9,044 nt of DNA from JBDREF01 sp043820045 (GCA_043820045.1 JBDREF010000018.1:1-9044); one strand, 5' to 3'; shown: positions 1-7,009, counted from the stretch's first letter. Notes: a model not told the origin generated them from the letters alone. Made by a program: numbers and translations.

Positions 1-41
1 CGTTCTTCACTTGTTAATTCAACGATATACTTCTTTTTCAT
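1..41 (-). CDS. IS630-like transposase, N-terminal fragment cut by window edge
   Basis: Only 13 complete codons are inside the window, read on the minus strand from the ATG at 41: MKKKYIVELTSEE, with the next codon beginning CG (probably Arg). This resembles the opening of IS630-family transposases, DDE enzymes that insert at TA dinucleotides, whose N-terminus precedes a helix-turn-helix domain. The start is well supported: a near-perfect ribosome binding site (AAGGAGG on the minus strand, 48-54) lies 6 bases upstream. The catalytic part lies outside the window, so I cannot tell whether the element is intact. The family call rests on about 14 residues and on my memory of family openings; another small regulator with a similar start cannot be excluded. 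Confidence 0.5.
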   Translation of the reverse strand, partial: MKKKYIVELTSEE

Positions 42-47
42 GGTTGG

Positions 48-100
48 CCTCCTTGCCAAAAAGGGAAGAGGTTGTTAGCTTTTTCCCTCTATCGGCAAGG
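48..100 (-). promoter_or_regulatory. Ribosome binding site of the transposase gene inside a hairpin
   Basis: On the plus strand CCTTGCC (51-57) is the exact inverted repeat of GGCAAGG (94-100), and AGGGAA (62-67) can pair with TTCCCT (83-88) inside it. In the minus-strand transcript this folds the leader so that the AAGG of the AAGGAGG ribosome binding site (48-54) is paired. Occlusion of transposase start regions by RNA structure is a known way to keep transposition low. Here the role is inferred from the repeat alone. The pair could also belong to the end of the insertion sequence. Confidence 0.45.
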
Positions 101-346
101 CGGCTGAAAACCCTGAACAATTATTTCAACTGACCACTAGACCCCGCTGAAAAAGAACTGACTCCAATCAAATTAACTGTCTTTACGCTGCATTGGAATG
201 CCCCTTACGTTGGTCCAGTGTCGATGAGAGGATTCCACGACTCTGTACCCAATCGAGCACTGGCGTATATTGAAAAAAGGCTTGCGATTAAGATCTGGGT
301 GACGTCAGTCATATTTCATCTCGGAATCATGCTTCGTCCAAGGACA
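101..346. other. Intergenic region, no gene recognised
   Basis: This stretch separates the transposase start from the sulfatase promoter and probably contains the end of the insertion sequence. I could not define a terminal inverted repeat or a TA target duplication because the other end of the element is not visible. A 75-codon open frame starting at 218 resembles no protein known to me and runs through the sulfatase promoter, so it is left out. Confidence 0.5.
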
Positions 347-375
347 TTGACAGTCAGGAAGCGATTGTATAGAAT
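347..375 (+). promoter_or_regulatory. Sigma70-type promoter of the sulfatase gene
   Basis: A perfect -35 box TTGACA (347-352) is followed after exactly 17 bases by TAGAAT (370-375), which matches five of six positions of the -10 consensus. Transcription would start near 382 and give a leader of about 85 bases before the sulfatase ATG at 467. An overlapping alternative -10, TATAGA at 368-373, has a 15-base spacer and is less likely. Confidence 0.6.
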
Positions 376-466
376 TGACCGTTGTTACCCGACCGCACGT
401 CAAATTTTAGCGACAAGCGGGACAATCTCAAGAAGGGTCTCCTGATCAAAACTAAAGGAAAAGAAA

Positions 467-1990
467 ATGAAACAGCGGCCATCTCGGCTATCACGAATTG
501 CAGCCTGCAGACCCGATGCCCACAAGAACATATCCCGTCGACAATTCATGCAGGCCGGAGCAGGGATTGCGGCGTTGGGATTGGGCGTCCTGGAACTGCG
601 GGGTGCCGCGGAGAACTCTCCATCCCAGCGTCCGAATATTCTTTACGTCTTCTCCGATATGCAGCGCGCCACATCGCTTGGATGCTACGGCGATCCGAAC
701 GTTCGGACGCCGGCGCTCGATGCTTTCGCCGGCCAGGGGGCACGTTTTGACTCGGCCATGTCGAACACGCCGGTGTGCTGTCCCCATCGTGCGTGCCTGA
801 TGACAGGCCTTTATAGTCATCACCATGGCGTGGTCAGCAATGGCGTCAATTTCATACGTAAGGCCCGTGGTATCGCCGAGCATTTTCGTGACGCCGGGTA
901 CGTGACGGGGTACTCCGGCAAATGGCATATCCCCAACGGATACGGCTCGGAGGATTCGATGCCTTTGGGATTTCCTCGCGGATCCGACCGCAAAAGATTC
1001 GGAAAGAGGACGCGTGGTCACTATGTGCGCGTAGCCGTTCGTGACGAAAGCGGGCGAGAAGTTGAAAAAGAGGTGTACAGGCCGACCCTTGTAACAGATG
1101 AGACGATAAAGTTCATTGAGAAGCAGAGCAAAGACGCTAAACCGTGGATTTTTTTCGCGTCGTGGATACCTCCTCACGGCCCTTACGCATCCCCCCCGGA
1201 ATTTCGAAAGCATTACGAGGGCAGGATTAAGCTGCCTCCCAATGTCCCTGAAGGGTTGCCCGAGGAATTTGCCCGTTCGAATCTTCCCGACTACTATGGC
1301 ATGGTGGAAAGTCTTGATGTGGAGTTCAAACGCATTCTTGATGTGCTGGATCGTTCGGGGGCGGCAAAGAATACCATCGTATGCTACTCGTCGGACCATG
1401 GCGACATGATTGGCTGCCAGGGCTACAAGGCGAAACGATGGCCCTATGAGGAATCGGTGCGTGTTCCATTTCTGATCCGCTATCCGGGCGTAATCCGGGC
1501 GGGTCAAGTTATCGACGATCCGTTTAGCACCGTCGACGTTTATCCGACGCTGGCGGGATTGGCTGGGATTAAAGCGCCGGGAGGACTTGACGGTCTTGAC
1601 TACTCGCCCATGCTCAGGGGAGAGGGCAGCAGGCCGCCTCGTGATTATGCGTTCCTGCAGATGATGTATGCCTATGTTCCATGGCCGGGCTGGCGCGCGC
1701 TGCGTACGCGCGACTACACGTACGCCCGCACGGCGGATGGGCCCTGGCTGCTGTTCCATACCGCCAAGGACCCCTACCAGATGGAAAATCTCGTTGACGA
1801 TCCTGCGTCGCAGTCATTATTGAAGCGGATGGATGAGCGTTTGGCTGCCATCATGAAGGAAACAGGGGATTCATGGGAGCGGAAGGCTACTACCGGAGAC
1901 CTCAAAAACTGGGTGCCTGGCGGTTCCAAGCAGAGGAGCCAGAATCTGGGCGTACCCTGGCCCGGCGGCCAACCGGACGCTTCGGAGTAG
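467..1990 (+). CDS. Tat-exported sulfatase, formylglycine-dependent (type I, S1)
   Basis: A 507-residue sulfatase that would hydrolyse sulfate esters outside the cytoplasm. The N-terminus carries a twin-arginine signal (SRRQFM, residues 23-28, then a hydrophobic stretch about 31-44). The catalytic signature is CCPHR at 104-108: Cys104 should be converted to formylglycine by a maturase. Other expected active-site parts are SD at 63-64, GKWH at 151-154, PPHGPY at 235-240, SDHGD at 309-313 and KAKRWPYEES at 321-330. The second Asp of the usual N-terminal metal-binding DD pair is replaced by Met (SDMQR), as in several bacterial sulfatase groups. The length is normal and the C-terminal subdomain is present. 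The start is supported by AAAGGAA about 6 bases upstream and by a promoter at 347-375. The substrate cannot be read from sequence; a polysaccharide is plausible given the glycoside hydrolase nearby. Confidence 0.93.
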   Translation: MKQRPSRLSRIAACRPDAHKNISRRQFMQAGAGIAALGLGVLELRGAAENSPSQRPNILYVFSDMQRATSLGCYGDPNVRTPALDAFAGQGARFDSAMSNTPVCCPHRACLMTGLYSHHHGVVSNGVNFIRKARGIAEHFRDAGYVTGYSGKWHIPNGYGSEDSMPLGFPRGSDRKRFGKRTRGHYVRVAVRDESGREVEKEVYRPTLVTDETIKFIEKQSKDAKPWIFFASWIPPHGPYASPPEFRKHYEGRIKLPPNVPEGLPEEFARSNLPDYYGMVESLDVEFKRILDVLDRSGAAKNTIVCYSSDHGDMIGCQGYKAKRWPYEESVRVPFLIRYPGVIRAGQVIDDPFSTVDVYPTLAGLAGIKAPGGLDGLDYSPMLRGEGSRPPRDYAFLQMMYAYVPWPGWRALRTRDYTYARTADGPWLLFHTAKDPYQMENLVDDPASQSLLKRMDERLAAIMKETGDSWERKATTGDLKNWVPGGSKQRSQNLGVPWPGGQPDASE

Positions 1991-2244
1991 AAAAGCGGCG
2001 GCAAAAAAAAGATAGGCAGGTGGAAAAAGACCAATAGCATAAGTGGCAGCCAGCGGGCTCGCCGTCTCCGTTCTCTGCAGTGAATTCTGCTACGGTGTGC
2101 CAATTTTGCTTGCCGGTTTCTTTAAGTTGCCTGTGGTAGTCTTGTATGCTGATTCAATTATGGTCGGTGCGTTCGGTATCGACGAGGAACTTTGGCCTCC
2201 ATTGCTTGAAATCGTACAGGACATTATTCTTGTTATATTCTCGC
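1991..2244. other. Intergenic region between sulfatase and HU promoter
   Basis: No gene is recognised here. No GC-rich stem followed by a T-run is seen after the sulfatase stop, so its terminator is not identified. The reading frame of the downstream HU-like gene happens to stay open through this region from a GTG at 2043, but the promoter and ribosome binding site of that gene lie downstream, so the extension is probably not translated. Confidence 0.5.
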
Positions 2245-2273
2245 TTGACAATCGGAGCGAAAGGTCATATAGA
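2245..2273 (+). promoter_or_regulatory. Sigma70-type promoter of the HU-like gene
   Basis: A perfect -35 box TTGACA (2245-2250), a 17-base spacer and TATAGA (2268-2273), which matches four of six positions of the -10 consensus, form a good promoter. Transcription would start near 2280, leaving a leader of about 80 bases. This fits the usually strong expression of nucleoid proteins and separates this gene from the sulfatase. Confidence 0.6.
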
Positions 2274-2360
2274 TACTCAAAGTTGTTATTGTTAGCTCGA
2301 TGGCTTTGTGTATTCGAGCGTTGTTTTGTTCATTCAGTCAGTGCAAGGAGAGCATGTACT

Positions 2361-2693
2361 ATGGCAAGTAAGACCACAGCGAAAACATCTGCAAAAGCAA
2401 TGACCAAGAGTGAGATCGTATCGGGAATCGCCGATGCGACGGGATTGGCAAAGAAGGACGTCAACTCAGTGTTCGAAGCAATGGCTGCTCAGATAAAGAA
2501 GAGTCTCGGCCGCAGCGGCCCCGGTGCATATACCGTGCCCGCCCTGATGAAGCTGGTTGTCGTGCGAAAACCTGCCACCAAGGCTCGCAAGGGTGTCAAT
2601 CCCTTCACCGGTGAAGACACCATGTTCAAAGCCAAGCCGGCGCGGAATGTGGTGAAGATTCGGCCTCTGAAGAGCCTCAAAGATATGGTCTGA
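2361..2693 (+). CDS. HU-family nucleoid DNA-binding protein, planctomycete-type
   Basis: A 110-residue member of the HU/IHF family, which binds and bends DNA as a dimer in the nucleoid. Residues 1-15 form a basic Lys/Thr/Ala-rich tail. Residues 16-50 (SEIVSGIADATGLAKKDVNS and following) match the two dimerising helices. The arm carries GVNPFTGED (78-86), equivalent to the GRNPxTG tip whose proline (Pro81 here) intercalates in DNA. The C-terminus (RPLKSLKDMV) matches the final helix. The classical GFGxF core turn is replaced by VPALMKLVVV (59-68), a divergence I associate with planctomycete HU-like proteins. The start is the ATG preceded by AAGGAG at 2345-2350, 10 bases upstream; another ATG at 2354 opens only five codons. 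A longer in-frame start at 2043 is possible but unlikely because the promoter lies downstream of it. Confidence 0.88.
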   Translation: MASKTTAKTSAKAMTKSEIVSGIADATGLAKKDVNSVFEAMAAQIKKSLGRSGPGAYTVPALMKLVVVRKPATKARKGVNPFTGEDTMFKAKPARNVVKIRPLKSLKDMV

Positions 2694-2768
2694 TCCGGAA
2701 GAGGGTCCTGGTGAATTTCGCCGGCTCGCATCGCATGATCTGTCTTAGTGCTGTCTGCGACTGCGGGG

Positions 2769-4040
2769 ATGTTCTGCCCTGAGGGAGGTCCCAACATCAT
2801 TAAACGAGATATTGCCCTGGCCGTTATGGTTACCGGCCTATTGGCCCATTCTGCCGCTACGGCCCAAGCCGAAGCCTGGCCTTGCTGGCGCGGCCCGCGC
2901 GGCGACGGCACGTGTATCGAAAGAAACGTCCCCACCAAATGGGACCCGGCGGACGCGATCTGGAAGACAGAACTTCCCGGCCAGGGGCATGCGTCACCGA
3001 TAGTCTGGGGCGACCGCGTCTTGACCGTCACCGCTCTGCCCGCGACACTCGAGCGCGTGCTTCTCTGCCTGGACCGCAACTCCGGAGAGATTCTCTGGCA
3101 ACAGACCATCGTGCAGGGGCCGCTGCCGAAGATCCACAAGGAGAACAGTCATGCCTCGGGTACGCCGGCCACCGATGGGGAGCGGATCTACGTTACCTTC
3201 CGCGTCGGCGACGAAATCGTTGTGGCCGCGCATGACTTCGCCGGCGGTAAGCAGCTCTGGCTGGTCCGAGCTGGGACACATGCCGGCGAGTGGGGTTTCA
3301 GCAATGAGCCTGTGCTATTCAAAGACAAGGTCATTGTCGACGGCGACAGCAAGGGCGATTCGTTCCTGATCGCTCTGGGCCGCGAGGACGGCAAGACACG
3401 CTGGCGCATCAAACGTGCCAATAAGGGAATCAGCTACAGTGCTCCACTGATTCGGGAGTTGGCCGGCCGTACTCAATTGATCCAGTGCGGCGACCGGTGC
3501 GTGGCCAGTTTCGATCCAGACACCGGCGAGCAACTGTGGAAGGTTGACGGCCCCTCGCAGGAATTCGTCGCCACACCGGTTTACAGCGAAAGGGCCGGGC
3601 TGGTTTTCATCAGCAGCAGTTGGCCCAAGCAGATCGTGCTCGCGATCCGACCAGATGGCAGGGGTGATGTAACGGAGACCCACGTTGTCTGGCAAGACAC
3701 AAAGGGGGCCCCTTATGTTCCCTCCATGATCGTAGCGGGCGATTTCCTGCTCAGCATCAGCAATTCCGGCGTGGCATTCTGCTATGAGGCCGCCACCGGT
3801 AGGGTACTCTGGCAGGAAAAGCTCGGGCGGCACCACGCATCCCCGGTCCTGGTGGGTGGATTGGTCTTCTTCATCAACGACGACGGCGAGGTGAACGTGA
3901 TCAAACCGGGTGTGGAGTTCGATCGCGTCGCACAGTATGAACTGGGTGAGTCGTGCTATGCTTCACCGGCTATCAGCGATGGCCAGGTCTTCCTGCGCGG
4001 CTTCAAGCATCTCTTCTGCTTCGGCCAGAAAGTCAATTAG
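2769..4040 (+). CDS. Secreted PQQ-like beta-propeller repeat protein
   Basis: From the ATG at 2769 the protein is 423 residues. It starts with a signal peptide: IKRD (about 11-14), a hydrophobic stretch (15-29) and a likely signal peptidase site TAQA/EAW near residue 34. The mature part opens with WPCWRGPRGDG, typical of planctomycete PQQ-like proteins, and carries repeated beta-propeller blades ending in xTGxxLW-type motifs: about 101-112 (LDRNSGEILWQQ), 155-166, 203-214, 248-259 (FDPDTGEQLWKV) and 339-350 (YEAATGRVLWQE). The fold is that of BamB and quinoprotein dehydrogenases, but I see no evidence of catalytic residues or cofactor binding; a scaffold or binding role outside the cytoplasm is as likely. 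The start is uncertain: GTG 2748 and ATG 2769 both lack a ribosome binding site, while GGGAGG at 2783-2788 points to ATC 2796 or ATT 2799. The gene follows the HU gene by about 75 bases and could share its transcript. Confidence 0.85.
   Translation: MFCPEGGPNIIKRDIALAVMVTGLLAHSAATAQAEAWPCWRGPRGDGTCIERNVPTKWDPADAIWKTELPGQGHASPIVWGDRVLTVTALPATLERVLLCLDRNSGEILWQQTIVQGPLPKIHKENSHASGTPATDGERIYVTFRVGDEIVVAAHDFAGGKQLWLVRAGTHAGEWGFSNEPVLFKDKVIVDGDSKGDSFLIALGREDGKTRWRIKRANKGISYSAPLIRELAGRTQLIQCGDRCVASFDPDTGEQLWKVDGPSQEFVATPVYSERAGLVFISSSWPKQIVLAIRPDGRGDVTETHVVWQDTKGAPYVPSMIVAGDFLLSISNSGVAFCYEAATGRVLWQEKLGRHHASPVLVGGLVFFINDDGEVNVIKPGVEFDRVAQYELGESCYASPAISDGQVFLRGFKHLFCFGQKVN
2783..2801 (+). promoter_or_regulatory. 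Ribosome binding site pointing to a possible ATC/ATT start
   Basis: GGGAGG (2783-2788) is the only good ribosome binding site near the 5' end of the propeller gene. It lies after the conventional start candidates (GTG 2748, ATG 2769), 7 bases before an in-frame ATC (2796-2798) and 10 bases before an in-frame ATT (2799-2801). Starting at ATT would give (M)KRDIALAVMVTGLLA, a textbook signal peptide with a short basic head. Rare ATT starts are known, for example in infC. Confidence 0.4.
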
Positions 4041-4400
4041 ATGATGCCGCTCTGGTCGGACTTCTTTTTCGCAGTTCGTCCTTGTACGCCCGTGATCGCT
4101 CTCCCACCTCGGTTCACATCTCTCCCGGCTGATCCTGATCGCGTGTTCAGTGAGGCGGCTTGTTGAGAGACCTGGAACGGTAGCCCCCGGATTTGACGAC
4201 GGTTGTTCCACACAGTGACAATATGCAGGAGCTGCACTTCCATCATCTCTCGCCATCCGCCACCCACGCTGCCAGACTTTTTGCGGCAGCTAAGTATCAA
4301 TTCGTTTATGTGTAGGAACTCCAAATAGAATCAGAGAAGAACTTTTTCCACTTGAACTGTGCGTCAAGACATTCGAAGCTCACTCATTCTTCTGGCAAAA
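4041..4400. other. Convergent intergenic region, no gene recognised
   Basis: This region lies between the stops of two convergent genes. A short inverted repeat CTTGA/TCAAG (4351-4355 and 4364-4368) sits inside a longer AGAAGAA/TTCTTCT pair (4335-4341 and 4387-4393). Neither is followed by a T-run, so I do not call a terminator. A 95-codon minus-strand open frame (4037-4324) has no recognisable similarity and overlaps the end of the propeller gene. Confidence 0.5.
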
Positions 4401-6443
4401 TCAATTCTCATTGGCCTTGACTGTCCTCTCGCTTTTCATTCCATGTATTCGAAATGCCAATACTGACCTCCCTACCGAGCCGAAATCACCTGTCAATTGC
4501 AGTGTGCCGGCCTGCCCCGCTGGGACCGTCAGCACTGTCTCAATAAGCTCGCGCTGCATCGGGTCAATGGACAGACTCCAAACCTCTCGATCCAACACCC
4601 ATGTAGATGGCTTGTCCTTTATCCGGATGGTGCCTTTTACCGGTTCGCTTGCGAAATTGTATGCAAACATGCGCAACAGACGGGGCTCATTGGGATCGAT
4701 CCTATACTCGTATCCCTGAGACCACGGTAGCGGCTCGACCTTCATATTGGCGATCGATGGCATCTGCGCCTGGAGCACAATCGGACACACCTGAGCCTCT
4801 CGCCGCGAAGATCGAACAACCGACGTCAGTTCCACCTCATCGGTCTGTCCGGCAGGCAGGACTACGAATAGAGCTTCACCAGTCAACTCGGGCGGTACTT
4901 CAGCCAGCCTGCGTCCAAGGTAGTCAAATGTCGCTTCCTCTGTCCATGACTCGGGCAGCGAGAAGTCAACTTTTGTCTTGCCACGTTGCGGCCAGTCCGC
5001 CTTTCTTTCCGCCCAGGCTACCAGGACATCCCGCTCCAGCCCATCCGGCCAAGCCCGAAAAACAATTATGTGCGCATCCTCCTGGCCTGGAACAACCCAT
5101 CGTCCCAGACACTTCGCCCCGGCCAATAGTCGACCTACCGCCGCCAAAGCGACATAGGCGGGCCGTGGGGTCATATCTTTTCGCAACAATCCAAATTGTA
5201 TGCCGTTGTGCCGCTCGTAGTAATGTCCCAAAATGAAATGAAAGTGCCGTGTGCTGCCGGCATAGAGACTGGATGCGTAAGATTGTGCGATATACTGGGC
5301 CTTGCGTATCTCATCGTCCCACGACTGCTCACACCAAGGCTCAGGGCCGATATACTTGGTCCCGCGATCTGCCTCTGTAACCCAGATCGGTTTGCCGCAC
5401 GCCGCCTGCCGGGCCGGAGCCCATAGCGACTCATAGTCATGCGCCCACTCATACGTATGGATGTTGTACGTATCGAAGTAAGACCATGCCTCATTGTCGA
5501 ATAAACCCTGTGTATGCTGAGGCGTCGGCACCGTTGTGTACACATTCCAACAGACCGTGACCGCTGGATCGCCAGCCTTAAAACCCAGGTAGGTGGCCTT
5601 TTGGTAGCTGCACATCTCATCGACGGTATGCCCGCCGAACGTGCTCACGTTTGCTTCGTTCCACGGCTCCCACGCATACACTCGTCCTTTGAACCGCTCC
5701 GCCATGGCCTTGGAGAATCGATACACATGCCGCAAGTCCCGAGCAAATCGTCCCGACGGATGCTTGCCGTCCAAACCAGTATTCCAGGCCCATTCCGGCG
5801 TCGTGTGGAAGACCTGTAGCACCTTTAATCCGTGACGCACATGGACCATGGCCGCCGAATCATACGTGGTGTCGGCGCCTGTGATTGCACCCGGCCCAGG
5901 TTCCAAATCATGCCAGGTGAGCCGATCGCGGATCCAATTTACCCCGGCAAGAGCGGCCAATGATGCAAGCCTCGCTTGATCACCCGGCTGGTCCTTGGCA
6001 AACCACGCTGTGGCTGAATCTACACACACCGGCGAATCCTGTGGCACCGGCGCTCTAAGCTCCTTCAGTACTGCCGCCGTCGTCCAGTACAGGCAGGAGT
6101 GCTGCTCATCCAGGAATTCCACGCGATACCAGCCGACCGGCAATTGCCCTAACCCAATTCGGGAAGGCAAGGCGGCAGAATGTTTAGAGAATATGCCGCT
6201 GCAAACCATCCGGCCTCCGTCGTCCAGTGCACGCCAGCTTCGAGTCTCTTTCGGTATCTCGGCCGGAACCCTGGCCCACACCATTTCTGTATCCAGATGG
6301 ACATTGCCCGGATGATCGGACAGCGGGACAGGTATCCCTCTGTCCACAACGTGCATGTCAATCCAATACGCCGAATCAGTGAACGCCCTGGCGTACGAGC
6401 AGGTCCACACGCTGAGAGCCATTACAAGAATAGCGATTTGCAT
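4401..6443 (-). CDS. Secreted clan GH-A glycoside hydrolase, family unassigned
   Basis: A 680-residue secreted enzyme that should cleave a glycosidic bond by a retaining mechanism. Residues 1-20 form a signal peptide ending in YARA. Residues about 25-130 look like an N-terminal beta-sandwich. Residues about 138-440 form a TIM barrel whose strands can be followed: VCVDSATAWF (139-148), VNWIRDRLTW (168-177), LKVLQVFHTTPEWAW (206-220), YAWEPWNEANV (256-266), FDTYNIHTYEWA (323-334) and IWVTEADRG (353-361). The likely acid/base is Glu263 (WNE) and the nucleophile Glu357, both at the positions expected for clan GH-A. About 240 further residues form probable beta domains. It resembles GH39/GH5-type barrels, but I cannot assign a family or substrate. 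The start has GTGAGG (6451-6456) 7 bases upstream. The gene is alone on its strand, convergent to the propeller gene. Confidence 0.82.
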   Translation of the reverse strand: MQIAILVMALSVWTCSYARAFTDSAYWIDMHVVDRGIPVPLSDHPGNVHLDTEMVWARVPAEIPKETRSWRALDDGGRMVCSGIFSKHSAALPSRIGLGQLPVGWYRVEFLDEQHSCLYWTTAAVLKELRAPVPQDSPVCVDSATAWFAKDQPGDQARLASLAALAGVNWIRDRLTWHDLEPGPGAITGADTTYDSAAMVHVRHGLKVLQVFHTTPEWAWNTGLDGKHPSGRFARDLRHVYRFSKAMAERFKGRVYAWEPWNEANVSTFGGHTVDEMCSYQKATYLGFKAGDPAVTVCWNVYTTVPTPQHTQGLFDNEAWSYFDTYNIHTYEWAHDYESLWAPARQAACGKPIWVTEADRGTKYIGPEPWCEQSWDDEIRKAQYIAQSYASSLYAGSTRHFHFILGHYYERHNGIQFGLLRKDMTPRPAYVALAAVGRLLAGAKCLGRWVVPGQEDAHIIVFRAWPDGLERDVLVAWAERKADWPQRGKTKVDFSLPESWTEEATFDYLGRRLAEVPPELTGEALFVVLPAGQTDEVELTSVVRSSRREAQVCPIVLQAQMPSIANMKVEPLPWSQGYEYRIDPNEPRLLRMFAYNFASEPVKGTIRIKDKPSTWVLDREVWSLSIDPMQRELIETVLTVPAGQAGTLQLTGDFGSVGRSVLAFRIHGMKSERTVKANEN

Positions 6444-6790
6444 TTTAGCGCCTCACTTTTAGTCGACAAGATCTTGCATGATCCATCCATATTGCGGCCG
6501 AACACCTGCCCCTCGTTGATCCACCAGTGTCTCCGGAACTACCGCAAATGATACCACAATGGCCAAGCGGCGGCCAGAGGGGCTAAACGAGGTATAACCG
6601 AGTTGATACCGAGCACGGGGTGAAGGCAGCAAGGGCCATTCAGAGACTTATCGACAATGGTGAAGACTCTATAAGGGTCAGACAAAACTGAGGTCAAACT
6701 GACGCCAGAGCAGATTTCACGCCACATTGGGGGAGCCAAATAGATGTTTATCGAAGGGCAAGTACTTATAATTTCATCACTTACACGTAA
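6444..6790. other. Intergenic region upstream of the glycoside hydrolase
   Basis: This region holds the leader and promoter of the minus-strand glycoside hydrolase gene and the stretch 3' of the tRNA gene. No convincing -35/-10 pair was found. A minus-strand open frame of 66 codons (6539-6739) resembles nothing known to me. A short plus-strand open stretch ending at 6691 is discussed in the findings. Confidence 0.45.
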
Positions 6791-6865
6791 TCGGGGTGAT
6801 AGGATTCGAACCTACGGCCTCCTGCTCCCAAAGCAGGCGCTCTAGCCAAGCTGAGCTACACCCCG
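6791..6865 (-). tRNA. tRNA-Pro (anticodon UGG)
   Basis: On the minus strand the cloverleaf is complete: acceptor stem CGGGGTG/CACCCCG, D-arm GCTC/GAGC, anticodon stem CCTGC/GCAGG around the loop TTTGGGA (anticodon TGG), T-arm GTAGG/CCTAT around TTCGAAT, and discriminator base A at 6791. U34 with GG reads proline CCN codons, mainly CCA and CCG. The 3' CCA is not encoded (TTA follows), so it must be added after transcription. The tRNA lies about 145 bases downstream of argJ on the same strand. Its 3' end, the usual site for integrating elements, faces the accessory-looking part of the window. Confidence 0.95.
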
Positions 6866-7009
6866 ATAACTTGAATATCGCCGCCGGATGTCTGTTATCC
6901 GATTTAGTTGTCGCAACGACCACACAAAACACATCACCAGATTATTCTACACGAAGCGCACCTGCATTGCAACACAGATTGCCCGTTCGGTTCCGGTCTT
7001 CCGGCGGCA

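Noticed and set aside
300..307. Palindrome TGACGTCA as a possible operator
   Set aside because: A single 8-base palindrome without flanking symmetry or a second copy is expected by chance in 9 kb.
218..445. 75-codon plus-strand open frame before the sulfatase
   Set aside because: No recognisable motif, no good ribosome binding site, and it runs through the sulfatase promoter.
491..1759. 422-codon open frame on the minus strand opposite the sulfatase
   Set aside because: It is an antisense shadow of a clearly real sulfatase gene; its translation is Arg/His-rich and without any recognisable motif.
3315..3836. 173-codon minus-strand open frame inside the propeller gene
   Set aside because: It is antisense to the repeat-bearing propeller frame and has no motif of its own.
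4037..4324. 95-codon minus-strand open frame in the convergent gap
   Set aside because: No recognisable similarity or ribosome binding site, it overlaps the 3' end of the propeller gene, and its composition resembles translated non-coding DNA.
4335..4393. Inverted repeats between the convergent genes as a bidirectional terminator
   Set aside because: The stems are short and AT-rich, the outer loop is long, and neither side has a T-run directly after the stem.
4607..5236. 209-codon plus-strand open frame opposite the glycoside hydrolase
   Set aside because: Pro/Arg/Ser-rich shadow of the coding strand, with no family resemblance.
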